Source of the DNA: Inonotus obliquus
Lineage: Eukaryota > Basidiomycota > Agaricomycetes > Hymenochaetales > Hymenochaetaceae
DNA: 64,000 nucleotides
Direction: 5' to 3'
Assembly (NCBI GenBank): GCA_032164295.1
Contig: JAJHTX010000006.1
Location: 2,790,001-2,854,000 of the forward strand
Shown here one piece after another: positions 46,108 through 58,476 of the stretch. The translations under genes and the position numbers were made by a program. Positions within the stretch are counted from its first letter, which is position 1. Each line of letters begins with the position of its first letter. The notes beneath the pieces are model-generated. The model was not told the origin of the DNA and did not search any database. It worked only from the letters and a program-made list of their open reading frames with translations.

Positions 46108-46270
46108 TAGATGAGAAATTACTTGAATATATGCTATTTTGTATGCGTGGGAAAATAGAGACTGACTCGACATCGGGACTTGACTGTATGCTTCCACACC
46201 CACCTCCTCCTGCCCTAGCGCACCGCGAGGGACAAGGTAGTTGCTAAAGACATCTTCGGTATTCTGTACT

Positions 46271-47917
46271 ATGAACTTCACAGAGACACCTCCCGTACAA
46301 AATCCTCGCGAGTTTCTCGCCGTTATCCTCGCAGGATTCGGAAATGAGTGAGTCCGTACAGTCGTATTGCGATGGTGAAAGTTTAGTTGATGGTGCAGGT
46401 TACAGCCGCTGACAAGTAATTATGGTGACCAGCCGTGTCCAAAAGCACTATTGCCCATTGGCAACAAACCTATGATTTCGTATGTTTTGAATTGGCTTGA
46501 GGAGGCAGGGATGAAAGGTGCGCTATGGGTTTCTCGCTGTCGTACAGTACTGTACTTATTAGAGTTGTAAGACGTGCTGCTCATATGCCCGACGACGCAT
46601 CGCGATCCCATTTCTCATCATATCAACTCGGACCCCTCGTCCTCATCTCTCTCGAACTTGAGCATCGAGATACAGACGTATGATCAGTCACAAGACATCC
46701 CTGCGGGAACAGCAAGCGTCCTTGCCCACTTCGCGTCTCGCATTACGAGCGATTTCGTCCTTCTACCATGCGACTTTCTACCGCCACCGTCATTACGCCT
46801 TGAGACCGTGTTGAACAAGTTTCGCGTTGAGGCGAATACGGATGGTTCGCTCGCCACGGCGCTTTTCTTCGAACAGCGACCGTTGGAGAGTGAGAAGGGG
46901 AAGAGCGCGGAGGAAGCGTGGGCTTCGCCTGTAGCGCCGATGCCGGTTGTGTATGATGCGAAGAGTGACACGCTTTTGTATGTTGATACGCTCGATGATC
47001 AGGATCGCGACGGTGACGAACTTGTGGTTCGCATGTGTACACTCTGGACCTATCCTCGAACGACGCTCACCACTCGTCTCATCGATGCTCATGTATATGT
47101 CTGTCGCCATGCCGTGCTCGACGCTTTGCAGCTCAAAAAGGGTCGGTTTGACTCGTTCCGCGAGGAATTCTTGCCATGGCTTTGTAAAGCGCATACGCAT
47201 CGCTCAAAACGACAAAAGTATGGGAAGGTCCTTAACCCGATTACGAACACGGTGACTCAGACACTCGCGTTGGAGCATTCAACTTTACAGCCGCCTTCTT
47301 TGCAAAAATCGAAATCACCTTCATCTGGTGGTAGTGCGGAAACATCTCCATCTGCTGATGAGGAAGATAATGATGTCGTGCCGCCCAGTTTTCGGATTGG
47401 ACTTGTTATTCATCCGTTCTCGAAAGGCTTCGCTGCTCGAGCGAATAATTTACAATCTTATCTCGAGTTGAATCGGGCAGCGCTAGGGACGACTGCTCCC
47501 CCAACGCACGATCCCGCACTGCGTGCATTGATCGACCAAAAAGCGAACGTCACTCCGGATAGCCTGATTGGCTCGTCAACGCGTGTCGGTGAGCGAAGTA
47601 CAATCAAACGTTGTGCAGTTGGGAGCCATTGTATTATTGGGAAGAACGTCAAGCTTACTGGGTGCGTGCTGATGGAGTATTGTGTCGTTGAGGACGGTGC
47701 GAAGCTTGATGGATGCATTCTTGGGAAAAACACGCGAGTTGGCTCTCGGGCTGAAGTTGTCAAGTGCGTGACACAGGCTGGATTTGAAGTTGAGTCTGGT
47801 GGAGTATATAAACATGAGAAGCTCGATGTATCGGATTGGACGGCAGGTGCGAACGATTCGGAAGGGGAAGATGGAAGCGGTATGGATGAGGATGAATCCA
47901 GTGAAGGTGATAGTTAG
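46271..47917 (+). CDS. GCD1: Translation initiation factor eIF2B gamma subunit
   Basis: Three exons, 46271-46347, 46399-46517 and 46572-47917, give 513 residues. The N-terminal half is a nucleotidyltransferase-like fold (FLAVILAGFGNELQPLT, CPKALLPIGNKPMISYVLNW, LLICPTTHR). The C-terminal half is a left-handed beta-helix of hexapeptide repeats (IGSSTRVGERSTIKRCAVGS, CIIGKNVKLTGCVLMEYCVV). The end is acidic. This is the plan of the gamma subunit, part of the catalytic gamma-epsilon pair that exchanges GDP for GTP on eIF2 and controls translation. It starts only 164 bases after the pyroglutamyl peptidase stop, on the same strand. Confidence 0.92.
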
Positions 47918-48199
47918 ATCCTCTGTACACATATTAGATGCGATGCTGTACGAAAAGCATCATCTTGATTTTTGAATCGGTAGAGGGTGAAATCTGAGGT
48001 CAAGATATACTGAAGTTGCGTTTCGGCGTCTTGGAGTATCGCCTGTACTAAGTAACAGCACAACCCATTGGTAAGAGTAACGGTCCGAGGCCTACGCTTT
48101 ATTGGTAGTTAACCGTGGTGGTCCCGCGAAGAAGTCATTCTCCCGTAACTCATGGTGAAAATGTACTACCATTACGACTTCAGACAATAAATCCAACAT
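47918..48199. other. Short convergent spacer
   Basis: 3' flank of the eIF2B gene. Nothing recognised. Confidence 0.4.
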
Positions 48200-49444
48200 C
48201 TAGGCAAGGCGGGCCACGGACATTAGTAGCGCATCGCTGAACAAACGACCAGCTAGTAGTCGTCTGGTGCAGTCCGATTGGAGAACAACCGATACTTGGT
48301 ACTGTATAGATGAACAAATCCATCGTTCGTTCGCATCGCCTTTACTAAAAGACGTCGCAAGGTTGAGGACAAACCTGCTCTCTTCAGACGTGTTTTCTGC
48401 AGCGACTATTTCCCAGAGGACCTGACCACAACTGGACAAGTCAGCAACGAGTGGACCGTACTCTGGTCCTTCCTCTGATTCCAATTCCGGCCGGGAGGAC
48501 CTAAGGTACCCTTGACATTGCGTTGAATCGAGTATTGCTGCTGAGTCAAAGTCGATGACTCGGACTCATAGGGAAGATGAATATCGCAGGTGTAGGTAAT
48601 CGGGCCGCCGCGGCCACCTCCCAGGCATTCTGGATATCTGGTTAAAAGGTGTGTGTAGTATTCCATAGGAATAAAGAAGCTCCCCGGTGGACAGAGCTCT
48701 TTGCTGGAAGGATAATGTGACAGAGGCGAAACTCGGCCCTCGATTTCAGGATCGCATCCAAGGCACCAAATTCGGGTTTGTTCGTAAATTTGACAAGACA
48801 GATTGTCTTGAAAGGGAATTCGACCACCTTCACAGCGGCGACGTATTCGGGCTAGAATCACCTGATGAGAAAAAGACATCTATAAGATGGAAATTGCAGA
48901 CCGTCGTTCATCGAAGGAGGACAAAAGAGATGAATGGGTTCCACGGGATAACGACGAAGCAACGGAATCGAGCCCGCAGCTGTTGTAGAAAAGGACGCTT
49001 GGTTGATTTACAGGGTCTTTGTAGTTGTGAAAAACGGCAGGCTGTCAGAGACAAACCTCTCAAGTATCTTCATTTCGTATAGGCCTGCATTATCCCTTAG
49101 CTTTCCTCGACAATTGGACAAGATCCGGGCAAGCCGAAGGGCTTCCTTCTGCCGTCCAAGATTAGTCGTTCCCGAAAGACTTTCAGCCTAATAAGTACGT
49201 ACTCAGTGGTCATGCATGGATAGGAATGAAAGACTGACAGTGTGATAGCCATCCGCGTATAACGAATGTAACTCGACAAAGAAGATATGGCGGTTAAACA
49301 GCTCGAGCAGCACATTCTTCTCCTAGAGGGACTCCGGAAGAATATATCTGCACCAGCGACACGCAACCGCGCCCTGTGATCCTGTCTACCTACCCTGGTC
49401 TGTGAGGTGTATTTCCAGGACCAGTTAAAAGATCGTACAACCAT
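48200..49444 (-). pseudogene. Degenerate protein-kinase-like gene
   Basis: On the minus strand the last 115 codons (about 48555 to 48200) read VRVIDFDSAAILDSTQCQGY then GPLVADLSSCGQVLWEIV, like the DFG and F-helix region of fungal kinases, where DFD replaces DFG. A well-bounded upstream exon of about 55 codons (GTCAGT and TATTAG at its 5' intron; text includes RQKEALRLARILSNCRGK and LYEMKILERFVSD) could be an N-lobe. I could not join all exons: there are stops between the lobes and a weak intron near 49010. It may be a real multi-exon gene that I failed to resolve, but the loss of the usual C-lobe motifs suggests decay. Confidence 0.35.
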
Positions 49445-50404
49445 GATATTACAGCGATTTTACTCGCAGGAGCCACTTGATGGATTTCGGGCCGGTCGTC
49501 CGCTTTACGAATTCAGAAGTACAATCTCTGAAAGCCACTTGCTAAGACTAAGAAAGAGAGGCGCACACTCTGTCGTTTCCAGCTTTGCAACGAGCGTTTC
49601 TCGTCTCAGAAAAGCGGGGTGGCATGCAGTAGGGACGACTCGTCGGATCGGACTCGAATTTATCCGCGCCATCCAAAGGTGTCGTCACAACAGCTCAATA
49701 CTCGAGACGTTACTTGGGACGAAGCTGCTGCAGCGGTGGGTAACGTTTCAGGGAGAAAACCATGCAACGTTCCGCCTTCTTTAAAGTCATCGCGAAAGGA
49801 AGGAGACTGCTCCAGTCTTTGAGGTATCCTATCCATGGCCATGGTCATGGAAGCGCCAACAGAGCCGTATAACAATGTTCTGAACAAGCACTACAGGTCG
49901 GGGACTGCATATGCACAGTTCGGAATTCTCTATCCTTGATTACTATGACTTTTCGGGGAATATTCTCGCGTAGTATGAGTATGAGCATACGGGTCCCAAG
50001 AGTAGCCGAGAATCCAAGAGTAAAGCGAAGGTGCAAGCCGAAGACAAGACATACTTGATGATTTCCCACGCAGCAGAATACCTTGGCGGTAATTCCAAGG
50101 CATTATTTTCGAGAAAGTGAAGAAAATTACTAGAAAACAATCCGCGTTCGAATGATACAGGGCATTTTTATGGTGCGACCGTAGACGAAAAAAGGCTGCT
50201 GCGGCGAACGGGAACGTTCCCATGCCATGTAGGGTGAATGGAAATAGTATATCGTGCGTTATTATTAAAGCGCACTCGGCATGGAGGTCATCACTCTCAT
50301 TGTCCTCTTTCTTCAATACCACTACCAAACCACTCCCTAGTCGCCTTTGTGCTGCTGTAGGAGCGTCGGCTCTCAGTGCTTGCATCGGTTCTACTTCGAA
50401 GGAA
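49445..50404. other. Intergenic region and promoter of the aspartic protease
   Basis: No gene recognised. The + strand near 50280-50330 is pyrimidine-rich (CTCTCATTGTCCTCTTTCTTC), a likely leader for the gene at 50405. The frame is open from 50222, but the signal peptide begins at 50405. Confidence 0.4.
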
Positions 50405-52231
50405 ATGCCCTCCAAGTTCGCTGCGGCCGCCGTGTGCCTGTCCGTGTTCGCCGTGCTTTCTTCTTCCGCAGTCGCAGCAGATACCCAAACCCAAGAGGCG
50501 GCTCCTTTGCACATCCCGCTCGCCAGACGGAGGAATGCGCCGAGGTCGATCGATGATTTTGCTCACACAGCAGACAAGATACGCCAAAAGTACGGCAGAC
50601 CGGCATTGGGCCCCTCGTCCTCTTCGAAGAAGAGACAAAACACCGCCAATGTTGAGCTGACGAACCAACAGGCAGACTTGAGCTATTTTGCCCCTATTAC
50701 TGTGGGCTCACCGTGCGTCCTTCACTTCATGTTTTTTGTGATGTTTTCATTTCATGGCCACGCTTAGACCGCAGTCATTCAACGTCATACTTGACACTGG
50801 CTCCGCCGACCTATGGGTTCCCTCCAACGACTGCCTTGCCTGCCCGGAGGGCACTTCTTTGTTCGACGCTAGTCAATCATCGTCGCTCAATCCCGCAGAA
50901 CGAGCCATCACGATCAATTATGGCTCGGGGAGCGTTGCAGGCACTGTAGCAACGGACACTGTCAGTATGGGCGGATTCACCGTAACAGATCAAGTATTGT
51001 GTGAGTGCTTGAGAACGCTTCGGCCATTCGACCGCGCCTGATGCGGATTCTTGCCAGCTCTTGTTGATAGGATAACGTCGGATTTCTTGACGCCCCCCGT
51101 TTCTGGACTAATGGGACTTGCGTTTGAGACGATTGCACAATCCAGGGCAACACCGTTCTGGCAGCTTCTTGCTCAGGAAAACCAGCTGACGACCCAGGAA
51201 ATGAGCTTCTGGTTGACTCGTTTTGTTAACGACCCTCAAGCTCGAGCTCTTGAATTCGGTGGATCGTTCACGCTTGGAGGCGTCAATTCGAGTCTCTTTA
51301 CCGGTGATATTGATTTTGTAAATATACCGAGTAGCGTCACTCCGAGCTTTTGGCTTCTCCCGCTTGAGGAGGTAACTGTGCAGGGCAACTCCGTGTCGAT
51401 CCCAACCGGCAATGCGGGACTCGCTGCGATCGACACTGGCACGACGCTCGTTGCTGGTCCGACTGCGGCTGTACAGAACATTTTTGCTGAGATTCCGGGC
51501 TCGCGGAACCTTTCCGGACAGCTTGAAGGATTCTTCTCGTTCCGTACGTTCTCGACTCGCCTTTCGGCAGACTGTCATTTTTGAAGCCGTTTTTTGTTCC
51601 TTTATACGGTTGACACAGCGTGCGACACGACGGTTTCCGTAACTCTGAACTTCGGCTCCCGAACTTGGGCAATCAGTGATGCAGACTTTAACCTTGGAGC
51701 AATAGATACTCGGGGTCAAAATTGTCTTGGAGGTATTTTCGACCTTGATGGTGGGACAAATATCGATGCGAGCAACTCGATACCCGCTTGGGTTGTTGGT
51801 GACACTTTCCTCGTGCGCTATTCTTATTACTTCGATATAACTTATCCGGCTAATCTTGTTTCTATGACTCAAGAAAAACGTATACTCTGTGTTCCGCTTC
51901 GACCCCCCATCTGTCGGATTCGCTGAACTTTCCGATGAAGCAGGCGGCGCTAATGGTATGAGATCCTTCCAACTTTCTTGAGTCTTCGCTCACTACTTTC
52001 TTTCCGGCACCAACAATTTTAAACTAACCCTTCGGATCGTTTCTTTCTTCAATCGCAGCACCACAACCCTCCGGAACTGCGACAGCAAGAATTACGGGGG
52101 GAGATATTCCATTGCCGTCTGGATCTGAGTCAGCGAGTAATGCTTTGCGCATGGATATTAACTTCGCATTACATTCTATACTATTTAGTACAGTAACTGC
52201 TCTCGTCAGTGCCTCAATGTTATTTTCATAG
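50405..52231 (+). CDS. Pepsin-like aspartic protease, probably GPI-anchored
   Basis: Six exons, 50405-50712, 50768-51000, 51058-51543, 51619-51812, 51874-51955 and 52059-52231, give 491 residues. Residues 1-25 are a signal peptide (FAAAAVCLSVFAVLSSSAVA). A propeptide follows with RRR and KKR, possible processing sites. The catalytic domain begins GSPPQSFNVILDTGSADLWV (first Asp), with the flap INYGSGSVAG, and the second Asp in AAIDTGTTLVAGP. WVVGDTFLKNVYSVFRFD closes the fold. The last exon encodes a Ser-rich stalk and ends in a hydrophobic tail after a small-residue site (SESASNALRM), the form of a GPI signal. It therefore probably acts at the cell surface, like yapsins. The CTCAAG acceptor at 51873 and GTGCGC donor at 51813 are weak but required by frame. 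Confidence 0.92.
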
Positions 52232-52441
52232 CAATTCTTGGACATCCGCAGTTCTGACTCGAAATGAAAATATCTGGATTCTGAAAGATCGTTGCATGCG
52301 ACACACACCAGAAATCATGGGAGGGATATTTGTCTCGATGACATGGCGTGCGGTGGAGACTCGCTGCCCCGAATCTTGTGAGGACGCGTATATCTACGGG
52401 ACAAACTTGAGGCAGGTTATCGTATGTATTTATTGTTCTAC

Positions 52442-52690
52442 TTACATGTGCTCCTTCTGCGTACCTGCTCTTGACACACCCTTTTGACTTTGCAGGATAC
52501 TGACGTCGACATGCACCGTTGCGTCCCCTGCATCGATTACTTCTAGCGCTTCTGCGTCGTGACCGCCGTGGTGAGCACCTAACCCTGGCGATGGAGAAGC
52601 TTCGGTGAGGAGAGTGTCGATCTGTGCGCTTAGTCGTCGGAACTCGCGGCGAATATCGCTGAGGCGGGTTTCCTCTGAGCGTCGGTGCAT
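52442..52690 (-). CDS. Small coiled-coil-like ORF, partial model
   Basis: Starts MHRRSEETRLSDIRREFRRL, a charged helix, then a Gly/His-rich and a Val/Asp-rich stretch. A GTACGC near 52460 could be a donor leading into a further exon that I cannot define. It is convergent with the aspartic protease. No family recognised. Confidence 0.3.
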   Translation of the reverse strand: MHRRSEETRLSDIRREFRRLSAQIDTLLTEASPSPGLGAHHGGHDAEALEVIDAGDATVHVDVSILQSQKGVSRAGTQKEHM

Positions 52691-54159
52691 AATATGAGGA
52701 CTGCGAGGAGCAATAACTGGAATGTGGATAAAGTGAGTGACCAGATGGGTGAGTGGGAGGAAGAGTTATCGCTGCAGATGATTTATGAGTTTTGTGGGGT
52801 ACTGTCGGATGTGTCTTGAGTCGGAGGTCCCTCCACTTGCTTCAGAAGCATATTATTGTTCAGCTCAATTAGTTGACCTGAGCACGATGACACGAAGCTG
52901 CTGTGCGGTTATTGTTGGGCGTAAAGTAAAAATGACAAAGGCGGATGAATCGACAATGTCTCACATTACCTAGTCAAGAGGAAATCAAGGTAGATCATTT
53001 TCCCTACACTTCGGTAAGTGGGATGGATTCGCACCTTTTCTTTTCGCCGTACCCGTCGCAGAGAAGCAGGAATTGAAGAGTGAAGTTTGTTTGAGAAGGT
53101 ATCGGCCTATTGGCTGCGGGTCCTGGGCGGCGATCAGTGTATAGACATCTGCGGAAAGTGCGGGTTTACTGGCGTCTATCCCAGAGGAGCGACTGTTCTT
53201 ACGACTTTAAAACTTGGTATTTGATTCGATACTCAAATCATAATACGGACATGTTTTAGTTTTGAAATGAAAGCAGCTATGAGAGTATAGTCCTTGGCCC
53301 CTTCACAGAAGAACTCGGCATATACTTCAATGAATCCTGGATAGATTAATATTGACTTCCATACGGAGTTTGGGCCACCGTGTTGGTCCGTCCGTGTTGT
53401 ATTCAGGACATGTCAGGGTCGAGTACTCATGCAGAAAGGCTGTAGCTGATAACAGTGACAAGTGATCTTGGATGCAGCGACGATGCTTCCGGCTCTTGGT
53501 CCTCATCGCGCATGTGCTCGATCGAGTATCCAATCTGCACGGCAGAAAGATCTGGCAAAAGAGTGGCGGCATAACACGAAGCGAAGGGAAGGGTAGGTTA
53601 AAGTTATTACATCAAGCCTAATAGTAATAATAAGTTTAGCCTTGTGTTAATCACGTGCATGAGTACCGGGAAGAATGATGATCCAATTGTTACCGTATTT
53701 GGACATAGCTGGATTCTACTATACTCATTGAATGAAGCGATCATCTGATGCTTTGTTGTTCCTTTGCTGCTGTACTGCTTCTCGTGAGAGTGCTCTTAGA
53801 GGGGGATTCGATTCTCCTTGCTTGCTTGAGATATATCTCCACCTATGCCCGATAGCGGAAGCAGACAAGACTCCGCTTATAGTTATTCGTCGTACGAAAT
53901 TGAACATGATCAAAGGATCCAAGGAGTCGTTATCATGTACGTGACCGTGCTGCGCTCTCCAGTCAGTCCAGTTGACTTCCGCACAAACTATTTACCAGTA
54001 TACGTCCATCCCTGTTTGTCTCATGGTCCGATTCCCAGCCCCGCGTTCTTCAATATATTTAGACTTGTCATGAGAATCAACCCAGAGACGTGCCATTCGT
54101 GCCCGGCTTGAGTCCCTTCCTCCTCTAGCGACCTGTACCAAACACATTTGGCCTCTACA
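52691..54159. other. Long stretch without a called gene
   Basis: Open frames are short and unmatched. A GAGGGGGATTCGATTCTCC near 53800 resembles a tRNA T-arm, but I cannot fold a whole tRNA around it. Confidence 0.35.
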
Positions 54160-56046
54160 ATGGTAGGTAGCAAGGCTTTCTCTCGTCACTGTAGTGTGTA
54201 TCGAACCCCCCGTTGCTTCTAGAGTCAACCTCAGGCAACTGTTATCTCGGACCACTATGCAGAGGCCGACTTAGAAGCCAGTGCCATTGGTGTCTCAAAG
54301 GTGCGCGTCTGACGTATATCCTTCCACACGAGATATCTTACTTTTTGTCCTAGACCCTCCGGCTGTTTGACGGACGCAAAGCGTCGCTTCCCCTCGACAT
54401 TGTTGTAATTGGCTGCGGTCTTGGCGGCCTGGCCGCTGCACATGCACTCGGACACGCCGGCCATCGCGTCACCATATTGGAATCGGCGCCTGAGATTGGC
54501 GAAATTGGGGCTGGTATTCAAGTTACCCCGAACGTGAGCAGGCTTCTCATCCGATGGGGCCTTGGAGAGCAGTTACGGAAGGTCGCTGTCAGACCTGAAG
54601 CTATTGCTTTGCGAAGATGTGAGCAACCTGTTTCATTCAAAGCGAGTCCGGATAGAACAACTCAATTTTTCTCGCTGCAGATAATACGGGTGAACTTGTT
54701 GGCTGGACGAAATGGGGAGACGTCATGGACAGGGACTACGGCGCGCCGTATTACCATATCCATCGTGCGGACTTTCACAAACTCCTTATGGATCTTGCCA
54801 TGCCAGTCAGCAATCTACTTCTGAACAGCACAGTTGCGTCGGTAAATCCCTCCGCACCGCGACCTTCGGTCACTCTCACAACCGGGGAGGTAGTTTCTGC
54901 CGACCTTATCATCGGAGCTGACGGCGTAAAGAGCATGGTGAGAGAAGTCGTACTTGGCGAGCCCACCAAAGCGACGGCAACCGGGGACGCTGCCTACCGC
55001 GCAGTGATACCTACGGAGAAGATGCTCGCGGACCCCGAACTACGACCATTCGTGCAGAACCCGGAGATGACGGGTTGGATGGGTCCAGGCAGGTACGCTC
55101 ATTCCAACCTTCCGCCACTCTTGCCTGACACTGAACAATATGGAGACACATAATGGCGTATTGCATTGTAAGTTCGCATGCTGTTTTATCCGTTATGTAT
55201 ATTGATTACAATTAAATTGAAACTATAGCGCGCTAAACGCGAATACAACCTCGTGTTAATACATCCCGACGATGGCTCTGTAGAGTCATGGACCGCAGAA
55301 GGAAGTGCTGAGAAAATGCGTGCGGATTTCAAAGGCTGGGAACCCAGGTCAGTGGGTTCGTCAGGGCTTGTCCTCCAGCGTCTCAGGAACGCCCCTCAGA
55401 ATCGAGAAACTGTTGTCGTTTGTGCCTTCAACTCTCAAATGGAAATTAATGGATCGTAAGCCCATCCCGACATGGATTCACCGAGAAGGGCGTGTGGTTT
55501 TACTAGGGGATGCGTGTCATCCGATGCTGGTGCGCATTTGTTTCGCGCAATCTTGCAAAGGACATGCTTCTGACGGGAAATTGTCAGCCATATCGCGCGC
55601 AAGGGGCGGCCATGGCGATTGAAGATGCCGTTGTTCTTGGTAGCATTCTGTCGCGCCTCACACACCCCGCTGAACTCATGCCGATGCTGCGTGGGTATGA
55701 ACTACTTCGGCATTCACGTACGGCTGAGACTCAAGCGAGCTCAAGGCTTAATCAGCACATCTTTCATCTTCCAGACGGGCCTGAACAAGAGGAACGGGAC
55801 TGTAGCATGCGATCGGCAATGGCTGTTGAGCATGCAAGGTGGGGCCTCGGCGGATCCGCGCCCGAAGAGTTTAACGGGGAAGGCAACAGCAACCAATGGG
55901 CGGATCCGCGTAAAAACCAAGAGCAGTTTGGCTATGACGCCGATGCAGAGGCGGAGCGCTGGTGGAAACAGAAAGGTATTCGACTTTGTCGACACGCTCG
56001 GGAGCAAGCGGGATTACAAGAATCTGGTGTATTCGCGAGACTCTAA
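54160..56046 (+). CDS. FAD-dependent monooxygenase, salicylate-hydroxylase-like
   Basis: Eight exons fit in phase: 54160-54162 (ATG only), 54223-54300, 54354-54618, 54681-55092, 55146-55167, 55229-55347, 55400-55529 and 55588-56046, giving 495 residues. The Rossmann fold reads VVIGCGLGGLAAAHALGHAG with LESAPEIGEIGAGIQ after it. The DG motif is LIIGADGVKS, and the FAD-binding GD motif is VVLLGDACHPMLPYRAQGA. These are the three signatures of class A flavin hydroxylases that use NAD(P)H and O2 on aromatic acids. The C-terminal part includes the usual WWKQKG end. No signal peptide, so probably cytosolic. Exon 1 consisting of the start codon alone is unusual. An in-frame ATG in exon 3 would lose the FAD site, so I keep the short exon. 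Confidence 0.88.
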
Positions 56047-56882
56047 TACCTCAATGCGCTGTTTTACAGTAATACGATTACATCGCATCTACGTGGATGA
56101 TGTTCTGCAAATGCAACCTGGAAGGATTCAGCATGGTCGCGTTTGACGTAACCGCGCCATTGTTTGTTCATCGTCTGCTACAATGGAATCGAGTGTTTGA
56201 GGATAGTGTCAATTTTCGCAAGGCAGAGAGGACGGACAATACCATGCGATGCCAGTGCGCCTTCAGCAGCTTTGCACCCCACACTGCACCTCTGTCTGCA
56301 TCAATAGATAGGCCGAGGCAGGTTGGTAGTCGGCCCCTCTGCATAGCGACTGGGGAGTCAGACGGAGAACTACGCGTGATTGCCGTTTGTTCCCTCCACT
56401 TCGGTCCGATATGATCATTGTCCCCCTTCAGTAAGACTACAATTGGGGGAGTCAAGGTCACCTAACGAAATACATACATTATTCAGTTACTAGATGCTCA
56501 TGTTTGAGAAATGGCGTGCATACCCGTGTGCTGGCCTGCCAGAAATACGGTGACGCCAAAGTAGACAGGGGTGGGTAACAGCCAGGATAACTAGGCAGAA
56601 AGCAAGAAGGCGCCTCTCGCGCTCCAGTACTTCGGGCTGAAGTTGCTTGCATCTCACGGTAGATGAAGTGAACAGGATGGTAGAGTCATTGAGTGAGTAA
56701 TGGGAAAACGCACCCGCATGATGGTACATGTCGGCCGTGGTTTGGTTTGGTTCCAGCCCAGATAGCATCCGCATCCCCGGCCGGGCTGACTTGAATGGTG
56801 ACTGGGGCGATCTTCATAGTCGGGTGTGGTGTTCCCAGAATTTTCTTTCGGAGCTTTAATAACTGCTATATTCTGTGACTCC
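56047..56882. other. Intergenic region left of the LINE
   Basis: No gene recognised. It ends with TTCTGTGACTCC (56871-56882), the left copy of the LINE target duplication. Confidence 0.4.
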
Positions 56883-57823
56883 TTTTTTTTTTTTTTTTTA
56901 AAATGTATTTATTACGCGCGTCAGTAATTCTAGTTACAAGTGCGCGGCAGACAAAATCTACGTGGTGGTGGGAACTCCAAGAGTGGTGAAGTAAGAAAAG
57001 CAGAGAAAAAGGTAGTAGTATGGTGCTCTAAAGAAAGGACTAAAGGGCGCGACGCTGGGAAGGTAGGGGGATTAGAAGGGGTAACAGAAACGAATTAAGA
57101 ATTTATTTACTGTAGACTTAGATAAGCCTAATAAAGTTATTTACGAAAAATGCCCGTTTCAGTCACGTTTGTTTAGGGCCGGTCATAATCATATAAACAT
57201 ACGACTTAGAGGAAAATAAGAAAATAAGGAAATAAGGGAAACAGGTAAGATAGGAGTGTGGGGGGGTAGTATTATCGGGGGGGAGCATTACTGAGTCATA
57301 AACAATTAAGAATCTGACCTTGTGAGTTGCCGTGCCCATTCCAGAGGCGTCTCCGCCTCTGGTCCCAGTTCCTCTTGAGCATAGTTGCGTGCGATCCCCA
57401 GGTTGATGTGGTCGTCGCGTGTGTCCAGGCCTTCTTCTTCCATCCGCGTGTACGCCGAGGCTATGGCCTCGGCGGAGGCTCGGTCCGTGATGAAGAAAGG
57501 TGTGGTTCCCTTCAGCCAGTCCGCAAGGGGTCCGAGGTTTCTATCCTCGGCCCATTCGGTGTAGTGTGCAGGTGGGCGCATGGTGGCCGGCCAGTTTAAC
57601 GTCCTAGCCAGGACCTCGCATCCGCCGAGTATGTGAGCTGGGGATTGTACTGGTCACGGGGGGTGGTTGTGCCAGCGACAATGGATGGTAATGTCGCGTT
57701 GTAGGCGGTACTCCCTGGGGAGTCGCTTGAAAAAGCTGCCAAACGGGCCTGTGTTGTATAGTACTTGGGCGACGCGAGCGATGTCCTTTCGGCGTCAGGC
57801 GAGCTTCAGTAGTTTTCTGGGTT
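56883..57823 (-). mobile_element. 5'-truncated non-LTR retrotransposon (LINE) remnant
   Basis: A run of 17 T at 56883-56899 is the poly(A) tail of a minus-strand insert. TTCTGTGACTCC(T) is repeated at 56871-56883 and 57824-57836, flanking the whole segment as a target-site duplication. Inside, a minus-strand frame (57581-57306, 91 codons, with in-frame sequence upstream broken by stops) has SPAHILGGCEVLART just before it, which is reminiscent of the Cys/His end of LINE ORF2 proteins. Short, 5'-truncated and tailed copies are the normal product of target-primed reverse transcription. The LINE clade cannot be named. Confidence 0.7.
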
Positions 57824-58001
57824 TTCTGTGACTCCTACATCCAGCATTCAGCATGCTGTGAAAGTGAGAATCAATGCTAGTCCTGGCCAGAGAAGGATTT
57901 ACGATGAAGTCCATTTTCCCATCTGCTTCCTGAAACTACTAAAACAAATTGTCTGCTTTCCTGATGTCACACAGGTGCCATTATTCATTCAAACAGGTGT
58001 A

Positions 58002-58260
58002 AATGCCAGTAAGCATATCGACCCATAAGATATTATAAATATAAACTATGTGTCGATATTTTAAATATCGATAAGGGTATCAATCAGATTGATATTTTAA
58101 ATATCAGTCAGGTAGATATCCTCTCACTAATTTAGTACTAGCATATCTGCCTGAAAGAAATTCAAAATGGCTTTCGCACTGTCATTATAAATATCTGTAA
58201 GCATATCAAACCTACCAACACTATAAATATCAATCATGTGCCGATATGCTTACCAGCATT
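58002..58260. mobile_element. 259-base MITE flanked by TA
   Basis: The left end AATGCCAGTAAGCATATCG and the right end (complement AATGCTGGTAAGCATATCG) are inverted repeats with two mismatches, each bordered by TA (58000-58001 and 58261-58262). TA duplication and size fit a Tc1/mariner-type (Stowaway-like) MITE. The interior is AT-rich, with nested palindromes such as TCGATATTTTAAATATCGA. Confidence 0.65.
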
Positions 58261-58476
58261 TAAAATGACAGCAAAAAAAAACATTTAAAATTCTAACCTT
58301 ACCTCCATCCTAATTTGCCCACTGTGTAGAATGATGTGATTATGGCCAAGTCCTATTTTGGACCTTATGACCTATTTCTCATAATTCTGTTATTGTTGTG
58401 TTTGTATTGCTTCATTTCATTATAATTGCATATTCTCACATGATATAGTGGACACTGTTTTTCACACCTCTATGTA

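Noticed and set aside
53780..53840. tRNA-like T-arm (GATTCGATTC)
   Set aside because: No anticodon arm, D arm or acceptor stem could be paired around it.
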